Positions 47,089 to 57,108 of a stretch of DNA of 64,000 nt are shown in pieces; position 1 is the stretch's first letter, and each line of letters begins with the position of its first letter. Location: positions 23,378,325 through 23,442,324 of the forward strand of contig OX465103.1 of NCBI GenBank assembly GCA_949987565.1. The letters run 5' to 3'. Source of the stretch: Luidia sarsii (taxonomy: Eukaryota; Echinodermata; Asteroidea; Paxillosida; Luidiidae). Below the pieces are notes generated by a model. The model was not told where the DNA came from and ran no database searches. It was given only the letters and a program-made list of their open reading frames with translations. Both the position numbers and the translations under genes were made by a program.

Positions 47089-47159
47089 CTTCTTTGCCCG
47101 AACTATCACATTTCATCAAAGCAATTCGGCAAAATTGAATCAACCAGCAGGCCCTACTT

Positions 47160-47375
47160 GAAGAATTCGCTGGTCGGGCACTTGAAGCACAGACCTATAA
47201 TAATGCACCAAAGGTCTATCTGGGGTTGAAATTTGCCAGTATTCGGTTTTCCCTTCTTTTGTTTGTTTGACCATTTGGCAAAGCACCGAGCACTCAGTGC
47301 TTATAACGTCGAATAAGGCAAACCTCTTTGAGTTGTATTCTCCTCGACGCAAGAATCATAAGTGATATCTATGAT
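47160..47375 (+). repeat. Second SINE family, 5'-truncated body
   Basis: The right part (47297-47375: AGTGCTTATAACGTCGAATA, AGGCAAACCTCTTTGAGTTG, TATTCTCCTCGACGCAAGAA then TCA..GATATCT) aligns with 48219-48297. The left part has ATTCGGTTTTCCCTTCTTTT then GTTTGTTTGACC, resembling the TTTTTCCC..TTGTTTGA body of the other SINE. No tRNA head is present. Confidence 0.5.
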
Positions 47376-48100
47376 GTAACTCATATCACAGCAGTTTAAC
47401 CGCGTAACAACAATGCTGCGTATTTTTTTAAGATGACATTTTGAGATATTTGTCCTTTCTGTATGGTCGTTTTCTCGCCGATACCTGGGCTAATGAATCT
47501 GTTACACAGTTGTTAACATAACAGACACATTAGGGGAGGCCTATAGATCTTTAAAAATATGTAAGTCTACAACGGCGTTGGTCTGGCAGCGGAGGATGTT
47601 TGTTACCGATGAGGTAAAGTGCATACTCATGAATAATGCGCTGCCGGTGGGAACGTCCTCAAGTCGGCAGGGGTCGCAGACTGTTGAGTCTACCTGGCCG
47701 TGCAAGGCGTGATTCGCGTACAGACGTAATGCGGCGTAATCGTCGTTAAACCATATTGCGCCACATCGTCTCTGCGCTAGCGCTGAAACGCAGGCCTGTA
47801 GGCTAGATCGGCGCATGGAGAAACAAAGTGCATGCATACTGTGCTCGCACTGACGTTTCAAGAGGAAGATCTGTATGTGCTGCGCACGCAGGATTTCTAT
47901 TGGACGGAGATTAAACATTTTAAATGAGCCAAACAACATGCTACCGCTCTTACTTTTTAGTGTTGTATACCCGTATGCGTTTCGGCTAATGCAATTCGGA
48001 GGCAAACCATTATAGTATTGAAACAAACCATAGCGTTAGGCATATTAGATAATCAAGGTCATCTAATATACTTCATGCACTGAATCCATCTTACGACCTC
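47376..48100. other. Unannotated stretch with a 161-codon minus frame
   Basis: A minus-strand frame (47541-48026) of 161 codons without recognised domain. Little overlapping competition, so worth a database check, but not called a gene. Confidence 0.25.
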
Positions 48101-48102
48101 GA

Positions 48103-48300
48103 TCAGCTCGGTGGTCCGGTGGTTAAGACGCCTGCACTATAGACAGAAGGAGTCCAGGACTCCAAATCCCGCCTGAGCTGCCTGTATTTTTCAGCAAGCA
48201 AGCCACAACTGGGCATAGTGTTTAGTTATGTTGATAAGGGTAAACCCACCCTTGTTTGAAGTACTTTCCCCTCGCCGCAAAATCAAGTCATATCTAAAAA
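48103..48300 (+). repeat. tRNA-related SINE, second family
   Basis: The head GATCAGCTCGGTGGTCCGGT then GGTTAAGACGCCTGCACTAT has an A-box-like TGGTCCGGTGGTT, and GGACTCCAAATCCCGCCTGA is a degenerate B box. The 5' and 3' ends (CAGCTC and GAGCTG) pair like an acceptor stem, but the interior does not form a standard cloverleaf. The body (48219-48297) is shared with 47297-47375. Confidence 0.55.
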
Positions 48301-48388
48301 TCATATCATTATCTTCATATCTCGTTAACTTTTTGGTTGCTTAAAATTATGATTCTAATGGGTAACACGAAAGTGAAATGGGGTTGAG

Positions 48389-49570
48389 AAAAAATGACTC
48401 GTGGCTTCGAAAAATGATTCGTGGCTTCGAAAAATGATTCGTGGCTTCGACAAATTATTCGTGGCTTCGAAAAATTACTCGTGGCTTCGAAAAATGATTC
48501 GTGGCTTCGAAAAATGATTCGTGGCTTCGAAAAATGACTCGTGCCTTCGAAAAATGACTCGTGGCTTCGAAAAATGATTCGTGGCTTCGAAAAATGACTC
48601 GTGGCTTCGAAAAATGACTCGTGGCTTCGAAAAATGACTCGTGGCTTCGAAAAATGACTCGTGCTTCGAAAAATGACTCGTGCCTTCGAAAAATGATTCG
48701 TGGCTTCGAAAAATGACTCGTGGCTTCGAAAAATGACTCGTGGCTTCGAAAAATGACTCGTGGCTTCGAAAAATGACTCGTGGCTTCGAAAAATGACTCG
48801 TGGCTTCGAAAAAATGACTCGTGGCTTCGAAAAATGACTCGTGGCTTCGAAAAATGACTCGTGGCTTCGAAAAATGATCGTGGCTTCGAAAAATGACTCG
48901 TGGCTTCGAAAAATGACTCGTGGCTTCGAAAAATGATTCGTGGCTTCGAAAAATGATTCGTGGCTTCGAAAAATTATTCGTGGCTTCGAAAAATTACTCG
49001 TGGCTTCGAAAAATGATTCGTGGCTTCGAAAAATGATTCGTGGCTTCGAAAAATGACTCGTGCCTTCGAAAAATGACTCGTGGCTTCGAAAAATGATTCG
49101 TGGCTTCGAAAAATGACTCGTGGCTTCGAAAAATGACTCGTGGCTTCGAAAAATGACTCGTGGCTTCGAAAAATGACTCGTGGCTTCGAAAAATGACTCG
49201 TGCCTTCGAAAAATGATTCGTGGCTTCGAAAAATGACTCGTGGCTTCGAAAAATGACTCGTGGCTTCGAAAATGACTCGTGGCTTCGAAAAATGACTCGT
49301 GGCTTCGAAAATGACTCGTGCTTCGAAAATGACTCGTGGCTTCGAAAAATGACTCGTGGCTTCGAAAAATGACTCGTGGCTTCGAAAAATGACTCGTGGC
49401 TTTGGAAATGACTCGTGGCTTCGAAAAATGACCCGTGGCTTCGAAAAATGACTCGTGGCTTTGGAAAATGACTCGTGGCTTCGAAAAATGACCCGTGGCT
49501 TCGAAAAATGACTCGTGGCTTCGAAAAATGACACATGGCTTCGAAAATGACTCGTGGCTTTGAAAAATCC
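48389..49570 (-). repeat. 20-bp minisatellite with ~520-bp higher-order duplication
   Basis: About 59 copies of GGCTTCGAAAAATGACTCGT, containing the palindrome TTCGAA. Variants (GATTCG, TTATTCG, TTACTCG, GTGCCTTCG, a dropped G or A) occur in the same order twice: the series TTATTC, TTACTC, GATTC, GATTC, GACTC, GTGCC at 48455 recurs at 48974, an offset of 519 bases, about 26 units. The right end (49260-49570) has more single-base deletions and CTTTGG variants. The minus-strand frames of 190-220 codons (ESFFEATSHFSKPRVIFRSH-type) come from the 60-base triple unit. Confidence 0.96.
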
Positions 49571-50334
49571 AAATAAAAGAAGGGGAAATCCTAAGCAGTA
49601 CCGTAGGCTAATCAAGGGTACAACTTCCCTGAAGCACGGCAATTTTTCTTTAATCTAAGGCATTAAACGAATCTCTTTGGTTGATTCAATATTCGGATGT
49701 GAGAACAGTCGGTGTTTATTTTCTCCTTTCTGCAATTCTGTGTTCGAGACGCGCTGGAGATGAAAGATTATATGCTTGTTGACAGGAAACAGCGTGGAAG
49801 TCCCACGGGCCGTGCCGAAGACAAAACCAGCCGTTTCCGGATGGTCCTGCTGTAGAAGGGTGCGTCGTTTCCTTCCGTCTTTACCGATACACTGCAAGTC
49901 CAGGGCCGCTGGACATAATCATGGACGCGAACGGCGATACTGCGCTCACCCCGAGAAGAGATATAGGACGGGTCTAGTTGGGAGCGAGTGACAGGACCGG
50001 ACTCCATCTCCACCTCCCTCAACCTTGTTTTCTCTGCTAAGTGTATAATGTAGGCCTATCTAATTAGTCCTTGTGTATAGTTTTCTATGTATTTTGTGTT
50101 AATACTAAGGATTTGTGTTCTGTTGATTGATTGCTTCACTTGCATTGAGCCCTCTCCCTACCGTTTACGGTCTAAATTAGCATGAGCATTCCTTTTCCGG
50201 CTCAGTGCAAGTGTTGCAATGGGGCCCAACACTTAAAAGCTGTGCTTCTTGATGGGTCCCTCTGCAGTATCGCATTCATTGTTTATTTATATTAAGTTAT
50301 CACTTAATGTGCCAGTCCTTTCCCTATTAATTTT
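49571..50334. other. Unannotated stretch
   Basis: No gene recognised. The part from about 50040 is AT-rich and leads without a break into the LINE-like tail at 50335, so it may be that element's 3' UTR. Confidence 0.35.
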
Positions 50335-50445
50335 GCCTATTCATTCTTTGTGATGTACATTCTGTGATATGTGCTTTGTTGGTTGATGCTGTGGGAAAAA
50401 GAAATAAACTAAACTAAACTAAACTAAAGTAAACTAAACTAAACC
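50335..50445 (+). mobile_element. LINE 3' end with AACTA tail, copy 1
   Basis: GCCTATTCATTCTTTGTGAT then TGTGATATGTGC, GTTGGTTGATGCTGTGG and AAATAAACTAAACTAAACTA. The same landmarks end at 55605-55705, so this is the shared 3' terminus of one family. Tandem AACTA at the end is typical of 3' tails made by target-primed reverse transcription in CR1/L2-like elements. Confidence 0.7.
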
Positions 50446-51299
50446 TTAGCACCCTGCTGAGAAGCGTGGCGTGTGTATATATTATATACTGCCATGCCAC
50501 GGAGATCCGATACATTACTCTCCCCTTCAGAAGCATCTGCGCTGAATTCACGTCTTTTGCTTGATCATGACAATCGGTGATTGCTCACAGGGTCTCCCTA
50601 TAGCCTGCGCGCAGGATGCATGGGTCACGTATACCGGTAACCGTGGCCCTACCGTACCGTGGCCATAAGTTAACGTCCGCACTGTCGTTCTCGCACGACC
50701 CCCTTCCCTCCTCTCCTTGTCAGAGACACCGATACCTCAAGAACGACAAGGACTAACCCCCCCCCCCCGCCACTTCATTTCAACTGGCTCCGTTTAATTA
50801 AATCGTCGTGAATATACGCATTCCGGGGCTTCCATGTTGCCGGCGAGGATGAAAATCGCGGTGAACGTGTACGGGCACGCGTGCGTGAACGGAAAGCGTC
50901 CATAGGATTCCTGGCTCGGTCCGATCTTTGCGTCCTTGCGTCCTCACGGGACGCAAGGGCGGAATCTGCGAGTCGCGGCGAACCCGTCACCAGACCAAGG
51001 CGGTGAGACATTCCCATGGACGACATCGTGCTTCGTCGAAGCCAGAATGCAAGCACGGGTTCAGAGGAATGGGCGCGACCCTATAAGCAGAGGGAGACGA
51101 GCAGAGTCCGAAACCGCCCCGAGGCGATTATAAGCTGCTATATAAATTATACACTTGAACTGTTGATAATAATAATTTATGTCTCGAGGTAACTTGTACT
51201 GATTTAAGAAAAATAATGTCCTGGACTGAAGCAGTTCTTGTCAACTTGCGCGTGCCCGGCCGTGACAACATTACCCGTGACAAACGGCAGCCAATGCCC
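50446..51299. other. Unannotated stretch
   Basis: C-run near 50758-50768 and CpG-rich DNA at 50820-51120 with overlapping frames on both strands. No gene recognised. Confidence 0.35.
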
Positions 51300-52180
51300 C
51301 TCTCTTTACTTGTTTCTCTCCGCCTCTAGCTCTTTCTCCTCTCTCGCTTTATCCCCTCTTCTCTCCCTCTCTCGCTTTATCCCCTCTTCTCTCCCTCTCT
51401 CCCTATATCATATTTCTACCCATTCTCTCTCCAACTCTGTCTCCCCTCTCTCCCCTCTCTCTCTCCCTTCTCTCTCTATACCACCATCACCACCCCCTCT
51501 CTCCCCTTATGTCCCCTCTCTGCCCCTTCCCCTCTCTCCCTCTCTCTCTTCCTCCTCTCTCCCCTCTCTCCCCCTCTCTCCCCCTCTCTCTCTCTTCTTC
51601 CTCTCTCCCCCTCTCCCCCTCTCTCTACCACGACCCCCGCTCCCTTTCTGTCCCATCGCTCTCCCTCCCCCTCTCTCTTCCTCCTCTCTCCCCTCTCTCC
51701 CCCCTCTCTCCCCCTCTCTCTCTTCTTCCTCTCTCCCCCTCTCCCCCCTCCCTCTCTACCACGACCCCGCTCCCTTTCTGTCCCATCGCTCTCCCTTCCC
51801 CTCTCTCTTCCTCCTCTCTCCCCTCTCTCCCCCTCTCTCCCCCTCTCTCTCTTCTTCCTCTCTCCCCCTCTCCCCCCTCTCTCCTCCACGACCCCCACTC
51901 CCTCTCTGTCCCATCGCTCTCCCTCCCCCTCTCTCTCTTCCTCCTCTCTCCCCTCTCTCCCCCTCTCTCTCTCCACCACGACCCCCCGCTCCCTTTCCGT
52001 CCCATCGCTCTCCCTTCCCCCTCTCTCTCTTCCTCCCCTCTCCACCTCTCCCTCTCTCTCCCTCTCTCGCTCTCTCACGTCCGTCTCTCTTACTCTGTCC
52101 CTTCTCTCTCACACCTTTTCTCTTTCCAACTCGTTCCCCTCTTCCTCCCCTCTATCTGTTTCTATCTACGCATACAATGC
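51300..52180 (-). repeat. CT-rich tract with ~90-130 bp minisatellite
   Basis: CTCTCC-rich DNA in which a distinctive segment, CCACGACCCC, GCTCCCTTTCTGTCCCATCG then CTCTCCCT, recurs near 51627, 51760, 51887 and 51976. Frames of over 200 codons on both strands are artefacts of the unit. Confidence 0.94.
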
Positions 52181-52231
52181 CTCGTGTCTCTCTGCGATGA
52201 ACCGCTTCCATAACTCCCAGCAAAGGGGCAG

Positions 52232-52330
52232 CGTCTTCCGCGGCTTAGTGGTTAAATATAATTAAGCACGCCGAACTCTTGGGATTCCGTTCCTGCATAA
52301 TTATGAAAGGTACATTTTTTTCTACTACAC
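52232..52330 (+). repeat. Degenerate tRNA-like head (possible SINE scrap)
   Basis: CGCGGCTTAGTGGTTAAATA has a good A-box match (GGCTTAGTGGTT); the B-box region GGGATTCCGTTCCTGC is poor. No repeated partner identified in the window. Confidence 0.3.
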
Positions 52331-52750
52331 CTGAAACGATACGCCGTTATTTTAGAACAGCTGAAGGCCAAAGACCGGAATATTACATTTCACATTATCG
52401 GATGTGGTCTCTGTAATCTAAGCGCGGCTTATTAACGGGATTCGGGAACCGCGCTAATCGCCATTCCGATCTCAAGGGGGGATGAAAAAAACACCCAGGT
52501 CATTCGAAGAAGAAGAAAAAAAACCGTCAATGCAAAGAGAAATCAGGGTGAGGAGGCTGGGTCTTTATAATATACGACCCGTCAAGATCTGGACGGCTCT
52601 TCTTCAGCGTTGCCGCCGACTTTCAGATCGGCTGGAGGGCGGTGGGAGAGTCCTCTCTTCCCTTCCCCCCCCCCCCTCCCCCCTTCCCCTCCAGGGCGGT
52701 CGTCCGAGATCAGATGCGATCGTCACCGGGGGCCGCACTCACGCCTGGGC
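52331..52750. other. Unannotated stretch
   Basis: Contains a C-run at 52667-52683. GC-rich from 52590. No gene recognised. Confidence 0.35.
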
Positions 52751-52944
52751 AGCTTCTCGGTGTCAACAACAGGCTCTCCAACGTCAGCATGCTCTCCCCT
52801 AGCTGCCCGAACAACAGTTGTCGGTCTGCGCGGACCAAGCGCGCTCGCTGTGCGGCACGGGTATACCACCCGAGCAAAGTATTGGAGGTCTAGGGAGCAT
52901 GTTGACACCGAAGAGCGTGTTGACACAGAGGAGCTAGCTGCACA
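52751..52944 (-). repeat. Foldback repeat, copy 2
   Basis: Full-length partner of 1-178 in reverse orientation. The left end GCAGCTTCTCGGTGTCAACA and right end (read back) GCAGCTAGCTCCTCTGTGTC then AACACGCTCTTCGGTGTCAA form inverted repeats of about 55 bases. The core GCGGACCAAGCGCGCTCGCT then GTGCGGCACGGG is shared with copy 1. Confidence 0.78.
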
Positions 52945-53841
52945 CACGACTAAATTAATGCAAACTGCCATGAGGACCGCGCCTGATGAGTCGGTGTGTC
53001 AGGCAGGCCGCTCGCACGCATTTCGCCCGGTCGGCCCCTCGTTCTGATCCCCCGGCCGCCGTGGCAGGGCCAGAGCCGGCCGGGAAACATCCGCCGACCA
53101 CACGGCCTCTTCACCGGTGCCTACATCCGGACGGAGGCGAAGCTGTGGCCGCGAGTGTGGCCGTGGACTGAACGCGGAAAGGTCACTGACACTGCAACTT
53201 TTTTTTCCCCTCCCGGGATGAGAGTGGCGAGGGAGAGGAGGGGAGGGGAGGGGAGAAGGGAGAAGGGAGGGGAGAGAAAGAGAATGGCTGCGGCGATTCT
53301 GGCGCTGTCTGATGGAGAGATTTAATGGCGGGAAGCCAAATCTTCGTCTCTAATCCTTTGGCAAATCTTGCCTAAGCGCGAGCGTCGAAGCGTGCGGGCT
53401 GGAGAGTCGGGGAGGCTTCAATTATTTTTTTTGGAAATCCGCCATTTCTCAATTCAAGTGCTCTCGGTGCACAACGTTCTTGGAGGTTTTTTTCTTTGCT
53501 TGTAATTCTCCCACGCTGGTTGATGCTATCATGTACAAGTTATCCGACGCACGAGCCCCCCCCCCAGTCTCTCTTGTGAAAAAGGACAAAATAAGCCTCT
53601 TTGATTCAGCAATTTCTGTAATCTGCAAATTAGCGAATACTCCGTCCCAATTGATGTGGAAGGTTCGCGATGTGAGCCTGGTCGCTCGAGAACGGGTGTG
53701 GATCTGAGCGAAAGAGCCTGCAACTTATGGTTTACAACAATTATTATTGGTGGTTTGCATCTGAATGAAGGCGGGGCGTGATCCCTGGACATATTATACG
53801 GCAGTTGATGGTTGAATTGCTTCTGACTTGCCTCTCATACT
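52945..53841. other. Unannotated stretch, GC-rich left part
   Basis: CpG-rich from 52970 to 53330; GGGGAGGGGA run near 53236-53275. No gene recognised. Confidence 0.35.
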
Positions 53842-54015
53842 GTAGTCGACTAGTTTAGCGAGCCCACCATCTAAGGGCTGGATAGCCGAGATGGTAAGAG
53901 CACTTTACCATCTCAGGGTTCGAATCCCGGTTCAGTCCAAGCTTTCTTTGCTAATTTTCCAAATTTGTTCGAAGGTTCCCAGTCAGTTTTTCCTGTGTTT
54001 GTTTGACAACGAAAT
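53842..54015 (+). repeat. tRNA-derived SINE, reference-quality copy
   Basis: Leader GACTAGTTTAGCGAGCCCAC then CATCTAAGGGC. The tRNA-like part has A box GGATAGCCGAGATGG, a shortened anticodon region, and B box GGGTTCGAATCCCGG. Six base pairs are possible between GGGCTG and CAGTCC as an acceptor stem. The body CCAAGCTTTCTTTGCTAATT and GGTTCCCAGTCAGTTTTTCC then TGTGTTTGTTTGACAA matches 25585-25760. The missing variable loop and the repeated leader/body argue against a functional tRNA gene. Confidence 0.82.
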
Positions 54016-54274
54016 CAGTTTGTTATTCTCGTTCCTGGAAGTTTGAACATCCGTCCACAGTGTGACTGCAGTGCGGACTGCCGTTCAGCCATGCGATATT
54101 AACATCTTGGAACCGAAGCGAGAGACGGCAGCAGCAGCTGTCACCGTTTGAAAAAATCGAGGACTCGATGAATAGCGAGAGTATTTATTTGGTGCGGGGA
54201 AAAAAAAACCTCCTTTGTAATCCCCCAACCCTTTGCTTCTGCAACCCCCATCCCCTCGGGACAACCTTGCCCCG

Positions 54275-54867
54275 GTTGCGATTTTTCCCCAGTACACGAG
54301 GTCTATGGGGAGAAAATGAACCAATCAAATACGCGGAAATCATGAGGCCCACGTGAATATACACAACTACTACACTCGTTGCACATGAACATGTAAGCGT
54401 ACATGTACATGTACTCGTTGTACGTGTACATGTACATGTCATAGAGATTAGAAATAAGACTAGAGGGGACCATAGAGATTAAAAATTAAATAAGACTAGA
54501 GGCCCATTCTTTTACGTTAGTCGTTTTGATCGGCGTGCGAACACAGCGGCGCTGTTCGATTTATTCGACAAGCGACTACATGCAGTGAGGTTCAAAACAT
54601 GCTCGGGCGCTCCTTTCAGAGTCTCCAGCTTTTTGTCCCCTCTAGTCTAATTTATAATCTCTATGTACATGTACATGTACATGTACATGTACTCGTTGTA
54701 CGTGTACATGTACATGTACATGTACATGTGTACATGTGTTCGTACGCGTTGCATGTGCAACGATGTGTAGTGGTTGTGAATATTCATGTGAACCTCAAGA
54801 GTTCCACGTATTGATTGGTCAATTTTCTCCCCATAGACCTCGTGTACTGGGAAAACAAAATCGCGCC
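54275..54867. mobile_element. Large foldback element, ~200-bp arms
   Basis: The left arm (54275-54470) and right arm (54636-54867) are inverted copies: TTGCGATTTTT, CCCCAGTACACGAGGTCTAT, GGGGAGAAAATGAACCAATC, ACGTGAATAT, GTTGCACATG, TACATGTACATGTACTCGTT and GTACGTGTACATG, ending AGAGATTAGAAATAAGACTA. The inner ends hold (ACATGT)n microsatellites of different lengths. The loop (54471-54635) repeats the AAGACTAGAGG arm end and contains GTTCGATTTATTCGACAAGC. No coding capacity. A solo half-copy lies at 18908. Confidence 0.85.
54660..54732 (+). repeat. GTACAT microsatellite in the right arm
   Basis: GTACATGTACATGTACATGT-type repeat interrupted by ACTCGTTGTACGTG. The sequence is self-complementary, so the arm can also fold on itself. 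Confidence 0.85.
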
Positions 54868-54946
54868 ACGCTTAAATTCACCCTCTGGCAGACGATCATG
54901 CATAAACATAAGGCACGCAGAGCGCGCACACAGCACCGCGCACCAT

Positions 54947-55189
54947 GGTCTTTTTCCAAAACCCGGCTTAGGCTTCGGCTCCGGCTTCGTCTCGGTTAGC
55001 AAAAGGCTGGCAATGTAGGGTGGAGTTCTTTGTTGAAGTTAAGGCTTTGGATTTTTTTTTACCAAACGTAGTATAACATTATAAAACGAAGCCAAAGGCA
55101 TCCCATTTCCATGCCTTGTAATTTTTTTTTAACGGATGAAAGAAATGGAGACAAAGCCGGAGCCTGAGCCTAAGCCGTGTTCTGGACAC
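54947..55189 (-). mobile_element. Foldback MITE, CCCTTTTCCAAAACCCG family, copy 2
   Basis: Left end CTTTTTCCAAAACCCGGCTT then AGGCTTCGGCTCCGGC; right end read back ACACGGCTTAGGCTCAGGCT then CCGGCTTTGTCTCC. The interior GGAGTTCTTTGTTGAAGTTA is the inverse of the interior of the copy at 24651. Non-coding. Confidence 0.78.
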
Positions 55190-55221
55190 GACGACCGTCG
55201 CGGCGCGGCTTTGGCCGTCAG

Positions 55222-55377
55222 TGAAGGCTTAGGCTCGGGCTTAGGCTTCGGCCATACTTATGTTACTCGTTGTAACATTACAGGCCATGAAAAAAAAGCG
55301 TTTGTCCCCAGTTTGTCTGGTTTTTCTGGTTTCGCCAGATGGACACGAAGCCTAAGCCCGAGCCTATAAGCCTTCAT
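55222..55377. mobile_element. Small foldback, TGAAGGCTTAGGCTCGGG ends
   Basis: Arms 55222-55250 (TGAAGGCTTAGGCTCGGGCT then TAGGCTTCG) and 55346-55377 (its inverse with a two- to three-base insertion) enclose about 95 bases with AAGCGTTTGTCCCCAGTTTG. It is the uninterrupted relative of the element split at 35.07-35.46 kb; another part-copy is at 62700. Confidence 0.8.
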
Positions 55378-55604
55378 TTCGCAAACGGCCTTTATTGGCT
55401 GTACAGCCATGGGAATGCGGGTAATTCACAATAGGGCGCCCTCAAGAGTTTCCAGCACGTTGTCCAATTTACAATGCGCGGAATCCGTGTCGACCCGATG
55501 CACGTCTGGAAAGGGTAGAGACGTATTCATTCGAATTGAATCGGATTTGATATGGAGCCCAAAGCGGCGCATCAGGGCGCCCAACGCCAGCCCTTTCCTA
55601 ATTG

Positions 55605-55705
55605 AATAGTGTGCCTATTCATTCTTTGTGATCTGCAGTCATATGTGCATAATATATTGTTGATTGGTGCTGTGGACAAAAAAATAAACTACCTATCTAA
55701 ACCTA
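55605..55705 (+). mobile_element. LINE 3' end, copy 2
   Basis: GTGCCTATTCATTCTTTGTG then ATGTGC, TGTTGATTGGTGCTGTGG and AAATAAACTACCTATCTAAA match 50335-50445 in order; the tail repeats are degraded. Strongly 5'-truncated. Confidence 0.65.
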
Positions 55706-55793
55706 AATTATGCGCTTGTGGGTCCCCGTGAATTTCCAAGTTATGAGGGGCACGAAAGTTTAGTGTATTTAGTGCAGTAGGTAAGTATATATG

Positions 55794-56042
55794 AGGTAAA
55801 CCCTTCCTCCCTCCATCCCTCCCTCCCTCCCTCACCCCTCTCCCTCACCCCCTCCCTCCCCCCTCCCTCCCTCCCTCCCTCCCTCCCTCACCCCTCTCCC
55901 TCACCCCCTCCCTCCTTCTCTCTCTCTCCCTCCCTCACCCCTCCCTCCCTCCCTCCATCCATCCATCCATCCATCCCTCCCTCCCTCCCTCCCTCCCTCC
56001 CTCCCTCCCTCCCTCCCTCCCTCCCTCCCTCCCTCCCTACCT
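55794..56042 (-). repeat. CCCT array with CATC insert
   Basis: CCCT tetramers with CACCCCTCTCCCTCACCCCC-type blocks repeated near 55831 and 55888, a CATC run at 55954-55976 and a nearly pure CCCT run from 55975 to 56036. Confidence 0.94.
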
Positions 56043-56711
56043 TACATCACCCTTACCTTGCCCTCACCTCCCCTTACCTTCCCCCGAGCTACTCAAATTC
56101 ACTTCCGCCTCTTCTCAATATCGACGACCTTTGCTTGTCTCCACTCTTCACAAAACTGCCCAGTTGCTTTTACCGAGCCCACGATCTGCAGCTCTCATAT
56201 AAATCTTCGTCGAATACGGGCGTCCCCGCCTTGCAGCGGGTACGAGAGGGGAATGAGAATAGACGGAGGACCAACCACCCCCCCCCCAAAAAAAAAAACA
56301 AAAAACATAGGCCTAAATAAATAAATAAATAAATGCTTCGACATCAGCTCGCGATAACGACACCTGCTAGCCCCGCAGCCAAATCGATACGACGCTTTGA
56401 CCGGGCGAATGTGAAAGTGGGTGCTTTGCCGGACTTGGGACTGACCATGCACGATGCGTCGGTGGAGAGAACGGGGAGGGAGAGGGTAATTATATATAGG
56501 GGGAGGGAGTGGATGCTTATGTGCGTGTTCTGCGGTGCTCGCGCTGCGTGGATCGCGCATGCATTAGCGGCCCGACTTCAATCAACGACCTGGAATCACT
56601 CCACCAAAGTCCCCCCGGAAATTAAACCGAGCCGGCCCCAGTGCCTGGCCCCGGTGCCTGCCCCCCGCTAGCTCCAACCAGTACACAGGCTCGGGTTCGG
56701 GATTAGGATTA
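56043..56711. other. Unannotated stretch
   Basis: C-run and A-run at 56278-56300, then an AAATA run at 56312-56331. No gene recognised. Confidence 0.35.
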
Positions 56712-56908
56712 CGTGCATCTCCGAGGCATAATATGCGTCACGACGTATGACGCTTAACCACCGTGGTTAAGCTATGAGTGCGCATGTGCAAAGCCAGGTT
56801 TTGCTGAGGCCTTCCCCCCATTCATTCATTCATTCATTCATTTCTCAGGTAGTTACAGGAACAAGCACGAAACAACCCTAAAACTAATCCTCATCCTAAT
56901 CCTAACCC
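56712..56908 (-). mobile_element. Foldback element D with telomere-like core, cut by gap
   Basis: TCCGAGGCATAATATGCGTC then ACGACGTATGACGCTTAACC, ACCGTGGTTAAGCTATGAGT, GCGCATGTGCAAAGCCAGGT, (ATTC)n and CAGGTAGTTACAGGAACAAG match the right end of element A read backwards. The core begins at about 56876 with CCTAAAACTAATCC and CCTAATCCTAACCC and runs into the N gap. The far end is not seen after the gap. Confidence 0.8.
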
Positions 56909-57108
56909 NNNNNNNNNNNNNNNNNNNNNNNNNNNNNNNNNNNNNNNNNNNNNNNNNNNNNNNNNNNNNNNNNNNNNNNNNNNNNNNNNNNNNNNNNNNN
57001 NNNNNNNNNNNNNNNNNNNNNNNNNNNNNNNNNNNNNNNNNNNNNNNNNNNNNNNNNNNNNNNNNNNNNNNNNNNNNNNNNNNNNNNNNNNNNNNNNNNN
57101 NNNNNNNN
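56909..57108. other. Assembly gap (200 N)
   Basis: Exactly 200 N starting within the telomere-like core of element D. Sequence after the gap (AATGTGAAGTACATAATTGC) does not match known right ends of A-C, so the true missing length is unknown. Confidence 0.99.

Noticed and set aside
48389..49570. CRISPR-like array
   Set aside because: No spacers: repeats are directly adjacent 20-bp units, and the DNA is animal-like.
48974..49642. 190-220 codon minus frames with a repeated ESFFEATSHFSKP sequence
   Set aside because: Produced by three 20-bp units per 20 codons; two frames give the same kind of repeat, and indels in the array shift the frame.
53872..53940. Functional tRNA gene
   Set aside because: A and B boxes and an acceptor stem exist, but the anticodon/variable region is too short and the sequence is part of a repeat with shared leader and body, so it is a SINE.
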